From: Leucobacter komagatae
Lineage (GTDB): Bacteria > Actinomycetota > Actinomycetes > Actinomycetales > Microbacteriaceae
Direction: 5' to 3'
Length of the DNA stretch: 64,000 nt
Assembly: GCF_006716085.1 (NCBI RefSeq)
Contig: NZ_VFON01000001.1
Span: 1,550,001-1,614,000, forward strand
In this document: piece after piece, positions 44,594-59,932 of the stretch
Numbering within the stretch: position 1 is the first letter of the stretch
Layout of the letters: every line of letters starts with the position of its first letter
The notes under the pieces: model-generated
The model's input: the letters and a program-made list of their open reading frames with translations, nothing else
Told to the model about the DNA's origin: nothing
The model's database searches: none
Position numbers and translations under genes: made by a program

Positions 44594-45072
44594 CCCTGTT
44601 CCTCGCGGCGCTCCCACGGCCACTTCGGGGTTGGGCGGTCGGTGTAGATGCGCCTGGCGAGTACGAGCCAGAAGAGCGCGACGGCGATGATCCAAATCGG
44701 GATCAGGACGAGGGCGAACGGACTAAACCACGTTTCCTCGGTTCCCAGCCCGACGGCGATGCCGCACAGGCCCCACAGCAGGTAGGCGCCAAACCCCGCG
44801 ACGACCATGATTCCGGCGACCGGGCTCTTGCGGCCGCGGAGGAGGGACAGGGCCTGCTGCCAGAGCAGAACCCCGAGGAGCGCGAGGCCGAGGCCGATGC
44901 TCAGCACGCCGAACCACAGCGGAACGCCGTCGCTCTCAACGGGCTCACGGCCGAGCGCCATACCAATCAGGCCCCACGAGGCGACGACGAGTGCCGCGGT
45001 CACAACGAGGGCGGCGCCGAGCAACCCGAGGACGTACCCCCGGGTCACCCCACGCTTCGCGCCCTCGACCAT
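44590..45072 (-). CDS. Four-helix membrane protein of unknown function
   Basis: A 160-residue protein with four hydrophobic segments: GYVLGLLGAALVVTAALVVA, LWFGVLSIGLGLALLGVLLW, IMVVAGFGAYLLWGLCGIAV and FALVLIPIWIIAVALFWLVL. The C-terminus is cytoplasmic-looking, TDRPTPKWPWERREEQG. The start overlaps the upstream gene's stop by one base (TAATG) and the stop overlaps the next GTG start, so all three genes of the operon are translationally coupled. The function is unknown. Confidence 0.75.
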   Translation of the reverse strand: MVEGAKRGVTRGYVLGLLGAALVVTAALVVASWGLIGMALGREPVESDGVPLWFGVLSIGLGLALLGVLLWQQALSLLRGRKSPVAGIMVVAGFGAYLLWGLCGIAVGLGTEETWFSPFALVLIPIWIIAVALFWLVLARRIYTDRPTPKWPWERREEQG

Positions 45073-46052
45073 TACTGCTTCGCCCGCACCTCTGTGAGGG
45101 CCGCCTCGTACTCCTCGAGCAGCGCGGCGTTCTTCGCGGTCATGCGGCGGCCGCGCGAACCGATCCAGGCCCCGAACCAGACCGCGACCTCGCGGGCGAG
45201 GATCGCGGCGCCAAGCGTCGGCACGGTGAACGCGAGGACACGCGCGGTCTCGATGAACCCACCGGCACCAACGAGCGGCCCGTCAGGCGTACCTGTCAGC
45301 GCGAACGTTGCGGAGGTTGCGACCCACACGACGATGCCAACGAACAGGCTGAAAATAACGTAGGCCCACCACCCTGCGCGGCCGAAGATCAGCACGAGAA
45401 TCGAGAGGCCGACGAAGAACCCAACGACGCCCGCAATGAAGCCCCACGAGGTTACCCACGGAAGCAGCCCCTCGGTGAGGAACGTCGACGGCGGGAAGTC
45501 ACGTGCGATCATCGCCGAGATGATGCCGGCGTACAGCACCGCGAAGGCGAGGGTGCCGAGCAGCGCGATCAGCACGCCGCCCGCGCGGTTCCCCTTGAGA
45601 TCAGGCGGCATCGGCGACTGCATGTAGAGCGCGGCCATCGGGTGGTCTGCGCTGATCCTGATTTCGCCGTCACGAGCTGGCTCGGCAAACTGCACGCCGG
45701 TCGGTACCGCCGGCGCGGCCGCGACTGCTGGGGCTGCTGCCGCTGACGGGAGCTCTTCGACCTCGGGGATGAGCGGGGCACGCTCTCCCGGGGTTTCCAG
45801 GTCGAGCTGGGTGTCGACGCTCGCCGCCTGCTCGCGGTGGGCCTGCTCGGAGAGCGCTTCGGCGCCTGCGACGACGGCGGCCTGGGCGCCTGAGTCCACG
45901 ACCGTGCCCTGCGCGTCAACGACAATGTCGGCGGCGAGGTCTTCTGACCCGTTTGTCGCACGCTCGACGGCGTCCTGCACCGCCGTCTCGGTGGCCGCCT
46001 GCTCTTCTACCGGCGCACCGGGGTCGACGGGTGTCTCGCGCTCATCGCTCAT
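45072..46052 (-). CDS. Membrane protein with long acidic N-terminal region
   Basis: A 326-residue protein. The first 140 residues are acidic, Ala/Glu-rich and probably disordered (MSDERETPVDPGAPVEEQAA and onward). Four or more hydrophobic segments follow (GVLIALLGTLAFAVLYAGI, GFIAGVVGFFVGLSILVLIF, WWAYVIFSLFVGIVVWVATS, then VLAFTVPTLGAAILAREVAV) and a basic tail (SRGRRMTAKNAALLEEYEAA). GAGAGGT precedes the ATG. It is the first gene of the three-gene run. No characterised family is recognised. Confidence 0.75.
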   Translation of the reverse strand: MSDERETPVDPGAPVEEQAATETAVQDAVERATNGSEDLAADIVVDAQGTVVDSGAQAAVVAGAEALSEQAHREQAASVDTQLDLETPGERAPLIPEVEELPSAAAAPAVAAAPAVPTGVQFAEPARDGEIRISADHPMAALYMQSPMPPDLKGNRAGGVLIALLGTLAFAVLYAGIISAMIARDFPPSTFLTEGLLPWVTSWGFIAGVVGFFVGLSILVLIFGRAGWWAYVIFSLFVGIVVWVATSATFALTGTPDGPLVGAGGFIETARVLAFTVPTLGAAILAREVAVWFGAWIGSRGRRMTAKNAALLEEYEAALTEVRAKQ

Positions 46053-46262
46053 GGCTCTACCTCTCGCGTGCCTTGGTTTCTGCCGCCACGATACAAGCTC
46101 TGTGCGAGAAATGGGCGTTCCCGCGCGGAAGTCAGGGGTGAAACTGTGAATCCGGGGCTGTGGCGCTGGTTCTCCCGGCTTCAGCCCAGCCCCAGGCGCC
46201 CTGCTCTCCCAACTTCACTGGGTCTGGGATCCGCACTGGTTCTGTCCAAGTCCGCCCGGGCC

Positions 46263-46285
46263 GGCATTGGATGTGCAGATCCCAG
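46263..46285. repeat. Direct repeat copy 1
   Basis: A 23-bp unit starting GGCATTGGATGTGC and ending ATCCCAG. Copy 2 at 46428-46450 differs at two adjacent bases. Confidence 0.75.
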
Positions 46286-46325
46286 ACCGAACGTCTGAGC
46301 GAGCCGCGGTCCAGGGCGGGGCGGC

Positions 46326-46385
46326 CGCTGCCCCACCCGCACTGCCGCTCCCCCACCCGCACCGGCGCTCCCCCACCCGTCCCTG
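46326..46385. repeat. Three tandem 20-bp units
   Basis: Units at 46326-46345, 46346-46365 and 46366-46385 share the core CGCTCCCCCACCCG with small changes. The array lies between the two copies of the 23-bp repeat. Confidence 0.75.
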
Positions 46386-46427
46386 CGTATGGCTTCTGCA
46401 CTTCGTAAGCCGAAGCCCGCGCGGAGG

Positions 46428-46450
46428 GGCATTGGATGTGCGTATCCCAG
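46428..46450. repeat. Direct repeat copy 2
   Basis: Second copy of the 23-bp unit, matching 21 of 23 bases and in the same orientation as copy 1. Confidence 0.75.
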
Positions 46451-46515
46451 GCAGTGTGTGCGTCCCCGGGCCGTGAAGGTGAGAAGCGGTGCAGGCAGAG
46501 CGGCCCATACACACG

Positions 46516-46551
46516 AAAGCGGGCCCCCACCCGAAGGTGAAGGCCCGCTTT
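46516..46551 (-). terminator. rpoC terminator
   Basis: AAAGCGGGCC and GGCCCGCTTT pair over 10 bp with a 16-nt loop, 20 bp after the rpoC stop; the minus-strand stem ends in TTT. Confidence 0.8.
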
Positions 46552-46570
46552 ACGTCTAACTGGCTACCCG

Positions 46571-50461
<3,891 letters not shown>

Positions 50462-50539
50462 ATTGTTCTCCTTGGTATGAAAACTTTAAAAAAATCAGAT
50501 CGGCTGCGCGCCCCGCCTCACAGCGGGGCGCCGATCAAT

Positions 50540-54055
<3,516 letters not shown>

Positions 54056-54205
54056 GGAAGTACCTCCGTGGGCCCCGTCGGGCCGATTGACTTGGTCTTG
54101 CGAAGAAATGCTCTGCGGTCACACGGGGTTCATCTGCGCCTGCGCGCCAACTCCCGGGGCCTTCCGCTATATGAAGGCAGACTCGTGTCCATAGTGCAGC
54201 TTTCT

Positions 54206-54234
54206 ACTGTAACACCATCGTTATCACCTGACAA
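54206..54234 (-). promoter_or_regulatory. Candidate promoter of rpoBC
   Basis: On the minus strand TTGTCA (54229-54234), a 17-bp spacer and TACAGT (54206-54211) form a near-consensus -35/-10 pair, about 150 nt before rpoB. Confidence 0.6.
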
Positions 54235-54341
54235 GGGCTTCGCCGGGCCTGATTCTCAGGTTTCGCAAAAGCGTGCAAGACTGGGCGATGTGTTGGGGGT
54301 ACACGGACCATAGATCCCGATTCCCAGGAGCAGTGAAGCGA

Positions 54342-55409
54342 GTGACACCTCAGCCTTCGGCACAGCACCCCCGCCCATCCGGCACCCCCGTGCCTCCCCT
54401 CTTCCCGGGGCCGCTCACATTCGGAGCGATTTTCTCGCGCGGGTTCTCTGCGGTCGCTCGCAATCCAAAGCCACTCGTGCTCTGGGCGATGCTCCTGCCC
54501 CTCGCGGTTCACCTGCTGTTTGCGATCCCTACGGCGCTCTCTGATGCCGCGGGCCTCAACGACGAGCCGAGCCCGAGGTACGACTCAGCCACAGTCGGCA
54601 TCCTCCTTCTGACGCTACTATCCTCGGTTGTCTACTACGTCGTCTCAGTGTTGGGCGGCGCGGTGCTACAGGGCTACGTCGCGAATAGCGTGAGATTTGA
54701 GGCGCTCGGGCACCGCGGCACCCCGGCCGAGCTCTGGGCGGCGACCCGCCCCGTGTTTGGCAGACTTGTTGGCTACGGCGGCCTCGTCATCGCGTTCGCA
54801 ATCGCATTGGGCATTGCCGCTGGCATCGCGGGTGTGATTGCCGGCATCATATTCGGTCTGGTCGCTGGCCTAAGTCAGGCAATGGCGCCCGCCGTAGTGC
54901 TTCTCGTACTACTCCTCCTGGGCATTTTTGTCCCGATCTTGTGGTTCTCGGCGCGCATTTCAATCGCGCCCGCAATCATCGTCTGCGAGCGCACCTCAGC
55001 TTGGAACGCGGTTCGCCGGGCCTGGAGCCTGACCCGCGGCCGAGGCTGGCGCGTCGTCGGGCTATATCTCTTGCTGGGGCTCGTTGCAGCCGCTGCCGCA
55101 GGCATCCTGGTTTTGCTGTTCTGGGGCCTCACTCAGGCACTCATGCCCAGCCCGGCCGGGGAGACCGGCATCACCGGCCCACGCTTCCTCGCGTCGTACC
55201 TTGCAGGGCTACCGGTGGTGATTTCAGGGGCCGCGATCCTGCCGGTGACGGCAGCCGCGACGGCCAATGTGTACCTCGACGCGCGCACACGACAGGATCC
55301 TCTCGCTGCGTCCCTGTACCAGTACCACGCGGCCCGCGCCGCGGGCTACGCACCCGCGCAGCTCGCAGATCCGTTCGTCACCGTGCCGCCGGGCTCCCAC
55401 CTCGGCTAG
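54342..55409 (+). CDS. Multi-pass membrane protein (glycerophosphodiester-phosphodiesterase-like membrane domain)
   Basis: A membrane protein of about 355 residues with roughly six hydrophobic segments (WAMLLPLAVHLLFAIPTALS; LLLTLLSSVVYYVVSVLGGA; AFAIALGIAAGIAGVIAGII; VLLVLLLLGIFVPILWFSAR; LYLLLGLVAAAAAGILVLLF). Between them sit FGAIFSRGFSAVARNPKPLV and VCERTSAWNAVRRAWSLTRG, the amphipathic repeats typical of the GDPD membrane domain family. No catalytic part is present. The start is uncertain: GTG at 54342 is 11 nt from AGGAG, and GTG at 54333 is only 2 nt away. The function is unknown. Confidence 0.7.
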   Translation: MTPQPSAQHPRPSGTPVPPLFPGPLTFGAIFSRGFSAVARNPKPLVLWAMLLPLAVHLLFAIPTALSDAAGLNDEPSPRYDSATVGILLLTLLSSVVYYVVSVLGGAVLQGYVANSVRFEALGHRGTPAELWAATRPVFGRLVGYGGLVIAFAIALGIAAGIAGVIAGIIFGLVAGLSQAMAPAVVLLVLLLLGIFVPILWFSARISIAPAIIVCERTSAWNAVRRAWSLTRGRGWRVVGLYLLLGLVAAAAAGILVLLFWGLTQALMPSPAGETGITGPRFLASYLAGLPVVISGAAILPVTAAATANVYLDARTRQDPLAASLYQYHAARAAGYAPAQLADPFVTVPPGSHLG

Positions 55410-55479
55410 CGGCGCCACCGTGTCGAACCGTCTCAGCAAATCCGAGGTTTGCTGCCAGGGACTGGGCAGGCTCGCCGGA

Positions 55480-55485
55480 TACTGT
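55480..55485 (+). promoter_or_regulatory. -10 hexamer of leaderless PAP2 gene
   Basis: TACTGT is followed by 7 nt and the ATG at 55493; no ribosome site is seen. Confidence 0.4.
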
Positions 55486-55492
55486 GGCTCCT

Positions 55493-56143
55493 ATGACTTC
55501 GAAGCCCGCGGCCCCAGGAATCATCTGGGCGACCGTCGCGATCCTCGCGGTAGCCGGGCTCGGCGCATACCTGCACTTCGGCCACACGGGACCGCTCCCG
55601 CTCGACGAGTCTTGGCGAGACGCGGTGCGACTGAATCCACGATCCGCGGCGTTCACCGTCGCCGCGTTCCTCGCTGAGATCGGTTCCAGTGTCGGCGTTG
55701 CCGCCTGCGGCGCGGTGGCATGCGCGCTCCTACTGACGCGCCGCTTCGGCAGGGAGGCCGCCGCGATCGCGACGGCCCTGATCCTCGGCGTCGTTCTCTC
55801 CGAGACGATAAAGCTGCTCGTCGCGCGCCCCCGACCGATGGAGGCGCTCTACCCGTGGGATGGGTATTCGTACCCATCCGGCCACTCAATGGGCGCGGCG
55901 GCGCTCGCGGTCTCGCTCGCGTACGCCGTCGCCTCCGTTCAGCGGAGTGGCGCTACGTTCGTGAGCTGCTCAACGATCACATGGATGTGGATCGCGGCCG
56001 TCTCCTGGACCGCAGCAATGATGTGGAGCAGAACTGCGCTCGGTGTGCACTGGCTGAGCGACACCGTAGCGGGGGCAATTATCGGGATCGCCGCGGCCGT
56101 CATCGCCCAGCGACTCTGGCGGCGACGCGTGTTGCCGCAGTAA
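55493..56143 (+). CDS. PAP2-family membrane phosphatase
   Basis: A 216-residue membrane protein with the three-part phosphatase signature: KLLVARPRP (KxxxxxxRP), SYPSGHSMGAAA (PSGH, catalytic His) and SRTALGVHWLSDTVAG (SRxxxxxHxxxD). Five to six helices carry it. Members dephosphorylate lipid phosphates such as phosphatidic acid or undecaprenyl pyrophosphate on the outer face. The start codon at 55493 is supported by a leaderless-type -10 hexamer. Confidence 0.88.
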   Translation: MTSKPAAPGIIWATVAILAVAGLGAYLHFGHTGPLPLDESWRDAVRLNPRSAAFTVAAFLAEIGSSVGVAACGAVACALLLTRRFGREAAAIATALILGVVLSETIKLLVARPRPMEALYPWDGYSYPSGHSMGAAALAVSLAYAVASVQRSGATFVSCSTITWMWIAAVSWTAAMMWSRTALGVHWLSDTVAGAIIGIAAAVIAQRLWRRRVLPQ

Positions 56144-56187
56144 TCCACAGGCTGCTGCCCCGCCGCCCACTCGCAGCTGGAAGAACG

Positions 56188-56193
56188 TAAGAT
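56188..56193 (+). promoter_or_regulatory. -10 hexamer of leaderless glutaredoxin gene
   Basis: TAAGAT is followed by 7 nt and the ATG at 56201, without a ribosome site. Confidence 0.5.
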
Positions 56194-56200
56194 TGGCGGC

Positions 56201-56473
56201 ATGAGTGAGACCCAGCAGACCGAGACCCCAAGCATCCGCATCTTCGGCGCTGATTGGTGCGGCGACTGCCGCCGCGCAAAGCGCGTGTTCGGCGAAGCAC
56301 AGGTTGCCTACGAGTGGATCGACCTCGTCGAGACGCCCGAGGCGGCAGACGTCGCTGCCGACATCAGCGGCCGTAAGAACATTCCCGTCATCACCTACCC
56401 CGACGGCACCCACCAGGTCGAGCCGAGCGACGCAGACATGCGCGCGAAGCTCACCGAGCTCGGGCTGGTGTGA
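56201..56473 (+). CDS. Glutaredoxin/mycoredoxin-like protein
   Basis: A 90-residue thioredoxin-fold protein with the redox site GADWCGDCRRAKRVF (CxxC), the cis-proline in KNIPVITYPDG, and a C-terminal helix (DADMRAKLTELGLV). The CGDC active site and short length resemble actinobacterial mycoredoxin/NrdH-like proteins, which use mycothiol or thioredoxin reductase. The stop overlaps the next gene's GTG start (GTGTGA), so both are co-translated. Confidence 0.88.
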   Translation: MSETQQTETPSIRIFGADWCGDCRRAKRVFGEAQVAYEWIDLVETPEAADVAADISGRKNIPVITYPDGTHQVEPSDADMRAKLTELGLV

Positions 56474-57333
56474 TCCTCCCCCCGCCCGTCACGCTTGCCT
56501 CCGGGCGCACCGCTTCGATCGAGGCCGACAAGTGGGTTGATGGCGCCATTGAACTCGTCATCGACGGCACGCCGCAGTCGCACGTCAACCTGCGCGACCC
56601 ATCAGACCTGTTCTTCGAATACATGCGGCGCATCGGTCACGTCATTGACTTGTTCCGACCCGCCGGCGCCCCGATCTCTGCGCTGCACCTTGGGGGCGGA
56701 GCATTCTCGCTCCCCCGCTACATTGAGGCGACGCGCCCCGGGAGCAGGCAGCAGGTCGTTGAGCTTGAGAGCGCCCTCGTCGATCTGGTCCGCGAAGCCG
56801 CGCCCCTGCCGAAGCGCGCAAGTATCCGAGTCAGGCACGGCGACGCGCGCGCCGTGCTCGGCAAGCTGCCCGCCGGCATGCACGGCGCGATGGATCTCAT
56901 CGTCGTTGACATCTTTTCGGGCTCCCAGACTCCCGCGCACGTCTCCAGCGTGGAGTTCTATGAGCTCGTGCGCCCGCTCCTCGCGCCGCACGGTGTCGTC
57001 GTTGTGAATGCTGCAGACGGCACGGGGTTGCCCTTCGTGCGGGGCCAGCTTGCGACCCTCAAGTCGCTGTTCAGCGAGGTCGTCGCTGTCGCAGAACCGC
57101 AGGTCTTGAAGGGCCGCCGCTTCGGCAACGTTGTCATCATTGCGTCGAACTCCCCCGCAGACTCGCCTGTTGGCGAGCTCGACTGGCTGCCCCGGCTGCT
57201 CGCGGGCGGCCCGCACCCCGCGCGGTTACTTGAGGGCCAGGAGCTCAGTGGGCTTATCGGTTCGACCAAGCCCGTCACTGACGCGACGGCCGTCGACTCG
57301 CCCGCGCCCTCGCCCGGCATTTTCGGTGCGTAG
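56470..57333 (+). CDS. Spermidine-synthase-like methyltransferase-fold protein
   Basis: A 287-residue protein from GTG, overlapping the glutaredoxin stop by 4 bp. It has the spermidine-synthase core: ISALHLGGGAFSLPRYIEAT (SAM loop), QQVVELESALVDLVREAAPL (acidic strand end), IRVRHGDARAVL and MDLIVVDIFSGSQTPAHVSS. In place of the aminopropyltransferase DSxDP element it reads DIFSG, common in spermidine-synthase-like proteins that lack proven polyamine activity. The substrate is unknown. A C-terminal extension of about 40 residues is rich in Pro, Ser and Ala. Confidence 0.8.
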   Translation: MILPPPVTLASGRTASIEADKWVDGAIELVIDGTPQSHVNLRDPSDLFFEYMRRIGHVIDLFRPAGAPISALHLGGGAFSLPRYIEATRPGSRQQVVELESALVDLVREAAPLPKRASIRVRHGDARAVLGKLPAGMHGAMDLIVVDIFSGSQTPAHVSSVEFYELVRPLLAPHGVVVVNAADGTGLPFVRGQLATLKSLFSEVVAVAEPQVLKGRRFGNVVIIASNSPADSPVGELDWLPRLLAGGPHPARLLEGQELSGLIGSTKPVTDATAVDSPAPSPGIFGA

Positions 57334-57335
57334 CC

Positions 57336-57803
57336 GTGAGCGAGCTGCATCGGGTGAGGCACTGGGCTGAGGCGCTGATCCGTCACCACCTCGACCCGTT
57401 GTTCGGCGCAGGCTCGTGGACGTTTGCGTTCGACAACGCGAAGCGCCGTGCCGGGCTCTGCAACTACACGGACCGCCGCATCAGCGTCTCAAAGTACCTC
57501 GCAGAAAAGTTCGACGATGACGAGGTCCACCAGATCTTGCTCCACGAGGTCGCGCACGCGATCGCCGGGCCCGCCGCCGCGCACGGCCCGAAGTGGGCGC
57601 GCATCGCTCGCGACCTCGGGTACGTCGGCGGGCGCACCCACCAGGGTGAAATCGCGCACGAGCGCGCGCCGTGGGTGGGGCACTGCCCTGGCGGGCACGA
57701 GCACTACCGCTTCCGAAAGCCGGTGCGGGAGGCTTCATGCGCGAAGTGCGCCCGGGGCTTCTCGCGTGCGCACCTCATCGTCTGGGAGCGCCGCGCCGCG
57801 TAG
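57336..57803 (+). CDS. SprT-like zinc metalloprotease-fold protein
   Basis: A 155-residue protein from GTG two bases after the preceding stop. The zinc site is ILLHEVAHAIAGPAAAHGPK (HExxH plus a third His), as in SprT/Spartan-type proteins. A C-terminal treble-clef-like metal motif follows, with Cys and His ligands in HCPGGHEHYRF and SCAKCARGF. It probably binds DNA or RNA or acts as a protease. It ends the run glutaredoxin, spermidine-synthase-like protein, SprT-like protein. Confidence 0.85.
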   Translation: MSELHRVRHWAEALIRHHLDPLFGAGSWTFAFDNAKRRAGLCNYTDRRISVSKYLAEKFDDDEVHQILLHEVAHAIAGPAAAHGPKWARIARDLGYVGGRTHQGEIAHERAPWVGHCPGGHEHYRFRKPVREASCAKCARGFSRAHLIVWERRAA

Positions 57804-57957
57804 GGTGGGGCTTTCCCGCCGCTCCGCTTCACCTCGCCCCGCTCTGCCGCCTCGCTCCGACCGCCGCCCCATTCCACCCCAAATAATCGCCTGGGCATCA
57901 AATAAGCCCGGAGTTTGAGGTGCTTCAGAATAATTGGGGCGAATGGACGGGGCCGAG

Positions 57958-57981
57958 CACCAGCACCAGCACCAGCACCAG
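57958..57981. repeat. Hexanucleotide tandem repeat (CACCAG)4
   Basis: Four perfect CACCAG copies in the 219-bp gap between the SprT-like and NUDIX genes. Confidence 0.9.
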
Positions 57982-58009
57982 CCGTCGGCCGTCAGCCGTC
58001 AGCCGTCAG
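57982..58009. repeat. Heptanucleotide tandem repeat (CCGTCAG)4
   Basis: Four copies of CCGTCAG (the first has CGG instead of CAG) directly follow the CACCAG array and end 13 bp before the NUDIX stop codon. No terminator of note is seen in this gap. Confidence 0.9.
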
Positions 58010-58022
58010 CCACCAGCAGGGC

Positions 58023-58607
58023 TCAGCAGCCGACCGTGCTCAGCACCTGGCGCAGCAGCTCGCCCCGCCCGCCCGGCAACTCATTGAGCGTGTCGGCGGC
58101 GAGCGCGTCCTCCGGCGTCATCCACGTCACCTCGAGGGCATCCTGCCTCGGGTCGCAGCTGCCCGTCACCGGCACCACATACACCAACGAAACCGCGTGC
58201 TGCCGCTCGTCGACGTACTGGGAGATGCCGGGCATCGGGAAGTACTCGGCAACCTGCGCGGGCATGAGCGTGGTCGGCATCTGCGGAAACGCCATCGGCC
58301 CGAGGTCGTTCTCGAGGTGCCGGAAGAGCGCCTCGCGCAGCGGCTCGCCGAACCTCACGCGGCCAGAGACGAACGCCCGCGTGAGGTGCCCTTCGGCAGT
58401 GCTGCGCAGCAGCAGCCCTACCTCGATGACCTTGCCGAGGCCGTCGAGCCTGACGGGCACGGCTTCAACGTAGAGCACCGGCGTCCGGCCGCGCACGAAC
58501 TGCAGTTCTTCCTCGTTCAGCCAGCCCGGGTTGCCCGCGGGCGCGGGGCGATCCTCCGGGCCGTCGGGGTCTGGGAGGTCAGGGAGGTCTGCGGTTCCTA
58601 TCGCCAT
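58023..58607 (-). CDS. NUDIX-fold protein, DUF4916 type
   Basis: A 194-residue protein. The Nudix-like region reads EVGLLLRSTAEGHLTRAFVS, then RVRFGEPLREALFRHLENDL, a relaxed version of the Nudix box in which the usual GGxxExxE pattern is lost. It continues YVVPVTGSCDPRQDALEVTW. The weak Nudix box makes catalytic activity uncertain. The ATG at 58607 has a CAGAAT hexamer 6 nt upstream and no ribosome site, so the transcript is probably leaderless. Confidence 0.75.
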   Translation of the reverse strand: MAIGTADLPDLPDPDGPEDRPAPAGNPGWLNEEELQFVRGRTPVLYVEAVPVRLDGLGKVIEVGLLLRSTAEGHLTRAFVSGRVRFGEPLREALFRHLENDLGPMAFPQMPTTLMPAQVAEYFPMPGISQYVDERQHAVSLVYVVPVTGSCDPRQDALEVTWMTPEDALAADTLNELPGGRGELLRQVLSTVGC

Positions 58608-58613
58608 GCTCTC

Positions 58614-58619
58614 ATTCTG
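58614..58619 (-). promoter_or_regulatory. -10 hexamer of leaderless NUDIX gene
   Basis: On the minus strand CAGAAT is followed by 6 nt and the ATG at 58607. Confidence 0.4.
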
Positions 58620-58653
58620 CCAGGCTGACCCGAGTTTCAGGCCTTTGCGCCGG

Positions 58654-59910
58654 TTATCGTTCGAGCACGGTCACGTCGGGCCCAAGAATACTCGCCGTTG
58701 CGGCGTACTGATCCTCGGCCGTAACTCCAAAGCGCGCCTGCCCGAGCAGGTCTGCCGAATCCGCGAGCGGTGTGAGCGACAGCTTGTGGCGGGCCGCAAG
58801 GTCACCGGCGGCCTCCTGCTCCGCGGTCCATTCGTAGTGCATGTACGTCGGAATCGCCGTCGGGTTCTCGATCTGCACGCGCCCGTCTGCGTCAGTGGTG
58901 ACGTCGAACCCGGCGATGATGCCGGTGCGCTGGTCGAGCTCGAGCTGAGTGCTCAGCATGTTGCCGATTGAATACCAGACGAGCGTCTTCCCGCCATCAA
59001 CCCGGTCGAGCCAGGTCACGGGCTGCAGCACGTGGGGACCAGTGCCGACGACAACGTCAGCGCCCAGGCCGGCAAGCTTCGCTGCGAAGGCGCGCTGCGC
59101 ATCGTTCACCTCGTGCGAATCCTCGGTGCCCCAGTGCGCCGAGACGATCACGACGTCGGCCTTCTCGCGGGCCTGCGTCATGAGCTTCTGCACGAGCGCG
59201 TCGTCGTCCATGAAGTTCATCGAGACCCTGTCGACCGGCGCGTTCGAGAACTCGGCGAACGAGACGAGCGCGAACGTCTTACCGTCCTGTTCAAGCACCG
59301 AAACGGCTCCCTGCTCGTCAGCGCTACGGTTCGCACCACTCACGATCGCCGGGCTCAGCGCATCCCACGCAGCCCGGGTCGCGGCGATCCCTTCGGTGCC
59401 CTTGTCTGCGTTGTGATTCGTCGCGAGATTCACGAGGTCACAGCCGGCGGCCCCGCGCAGGTCGCGCGCAAACTCGGTCGGCGCGTTGAACGTCGGGTAG
59501 CCGCTCACACCGAACTCGACGCCCGCGCTCGGCACCTCCTGGTTGCAGAACGTCACGTCCGCGGCATCGAGCTGCGTGCGGATCCCTGCGAAGAACGGCG
59601 CGTAGTCGTACCCGCCACCCGGCTGCTGCGCGTTCTCGTTCACCGAATCGTGGGGCAGCATGTCGCCCATCGCGATGACGTGGGTCGCCTTCGGCGCCGC
59701 GGGCGGTTCCGGCGTCTCGGCGCTCGGCGACGGGCTGGGTTTCTGGGTGGGATCAGGATCCGGATCCGTCGTTCCACCCAACAGCAGCGCCGCCGCAACC
59801 GCTGCCCCGCCGAGCAGGAGCACCGCCGCGAGAATGATCGCGATGAGCCCCGCGCGCTTAGGGCGCCGCGAGGCCCGCTGGGAGGGGTCCGGTTGCATCA
59901 TGTCAGCCAC
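58654..59910 (-). CDS. CapA-family (PGA_cap) surface protein
   Basis: A 418-residue protein with a cytoplasmic basic start, one membrane helix (GLIAIILAAVLLLGGAAVAA), a Pro/Ser spacer and a metallophosphatase-like CapA domain: THVIAMGDMLPHDSV, VTFCNQEVPSAGVEF, NLATNHNADKGTEGI, VIVSAHWGTEDS, VVVGTGPHVLQPV and WYSIGNML. CapA proteins attach or trim poly-gamma-glutamate or act on other wall polymers; no other pga genes are nearby, so the substrate is open. The GTG start at 59910 is favoured because TAAGCT ends 6 nt before it. Confidence 0.85.
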   Translation of the reverse strand: MADMMQPDPSQRASRRPKRAGLIAIILAAVLLLGGAAVAAALLLGGTTDPDPDPTQKPSPSPSAETPEPPAAPKATHVIAMGDMLPHDSVNENAQQPGGGYDYAPFFAGIRTQLDAADVTFCNQEVPSAGVEFGVSGYPTFNAPTEFARDLRGAAGCDLVNLATNHNADKGTEGIAATRAAWDALSPAIVSGANRSADEQGAVSVLEQDGKTFALVSFAEFSNAPVDRVSMNFMDDDALVQKLMTQAREKADVVIVSAHWGTEDSHEVNDAQRAFAAKLAGLGADVVVGTGPHVLQPVTWLDRVDGGKTLVWYSIGNMLSTQLELDQRTGIIAGFDVTTDADGRVQIENPTAIPTYMHYEWTAEQEAAGDLAARHKLSLTPLADSADLLGQARFGVTAEDQYAATASILGPDVTVLER

Positions 59911-59916
59911 AGTTTT

Positions 59917-59922
59917 AGCTTA
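59917..59922 (-). promoter_or_regulatory. -10 hexamer of leaderless capA-like gene
   Basis: On the minus strand TAAGCT is followed by 6 nt and the GTG at 59910. Confidence 0.5.
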
Positions 59923-59932
59923 AGGCCTTCGT

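Larger units (their letters stand above)
46053..46570. other. 518-bp intergenic region between rpoC and the membrane operon
   Basis: No credible gene is seen. The region contains the rpoC terminator (46516-46551), two 23-bp direct copies about 165 bp apart and three 20-bp tandem units. An open frame on the minus strand (46132-46530) has no usual codon character and is not annotated. The promoter of the three-gene operon probably lies at its left end. Confidence 0.6.

Noticed and set aside
46326..46385. CRISPR-like array
   Set aside because: Only three adjacent 20-bp units without spacers, and no cas genes in the window.
46132..46530. 132-residue open frame on the minus strand in the rpoC spacer
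   Set aside because: It spans the direct and tandem repeats, has no ribosome site and no family resemblance; I treat the region as non-coding with repeats.
54941..55492. Open frame upstream of and in frame with the PAP2 gene
   Set aside because: It is an out-of-frame reading of the preceding membrane-protein gene; a leaderless -10 hexamer and the family alignment place the PAP2 start at 55493.
58654..59910. Poly-gamma-glutamate capsule operon
   Set aside because: Only the CapA-like protein is present; no CapB/CapC/CapE homologues lie nearby.
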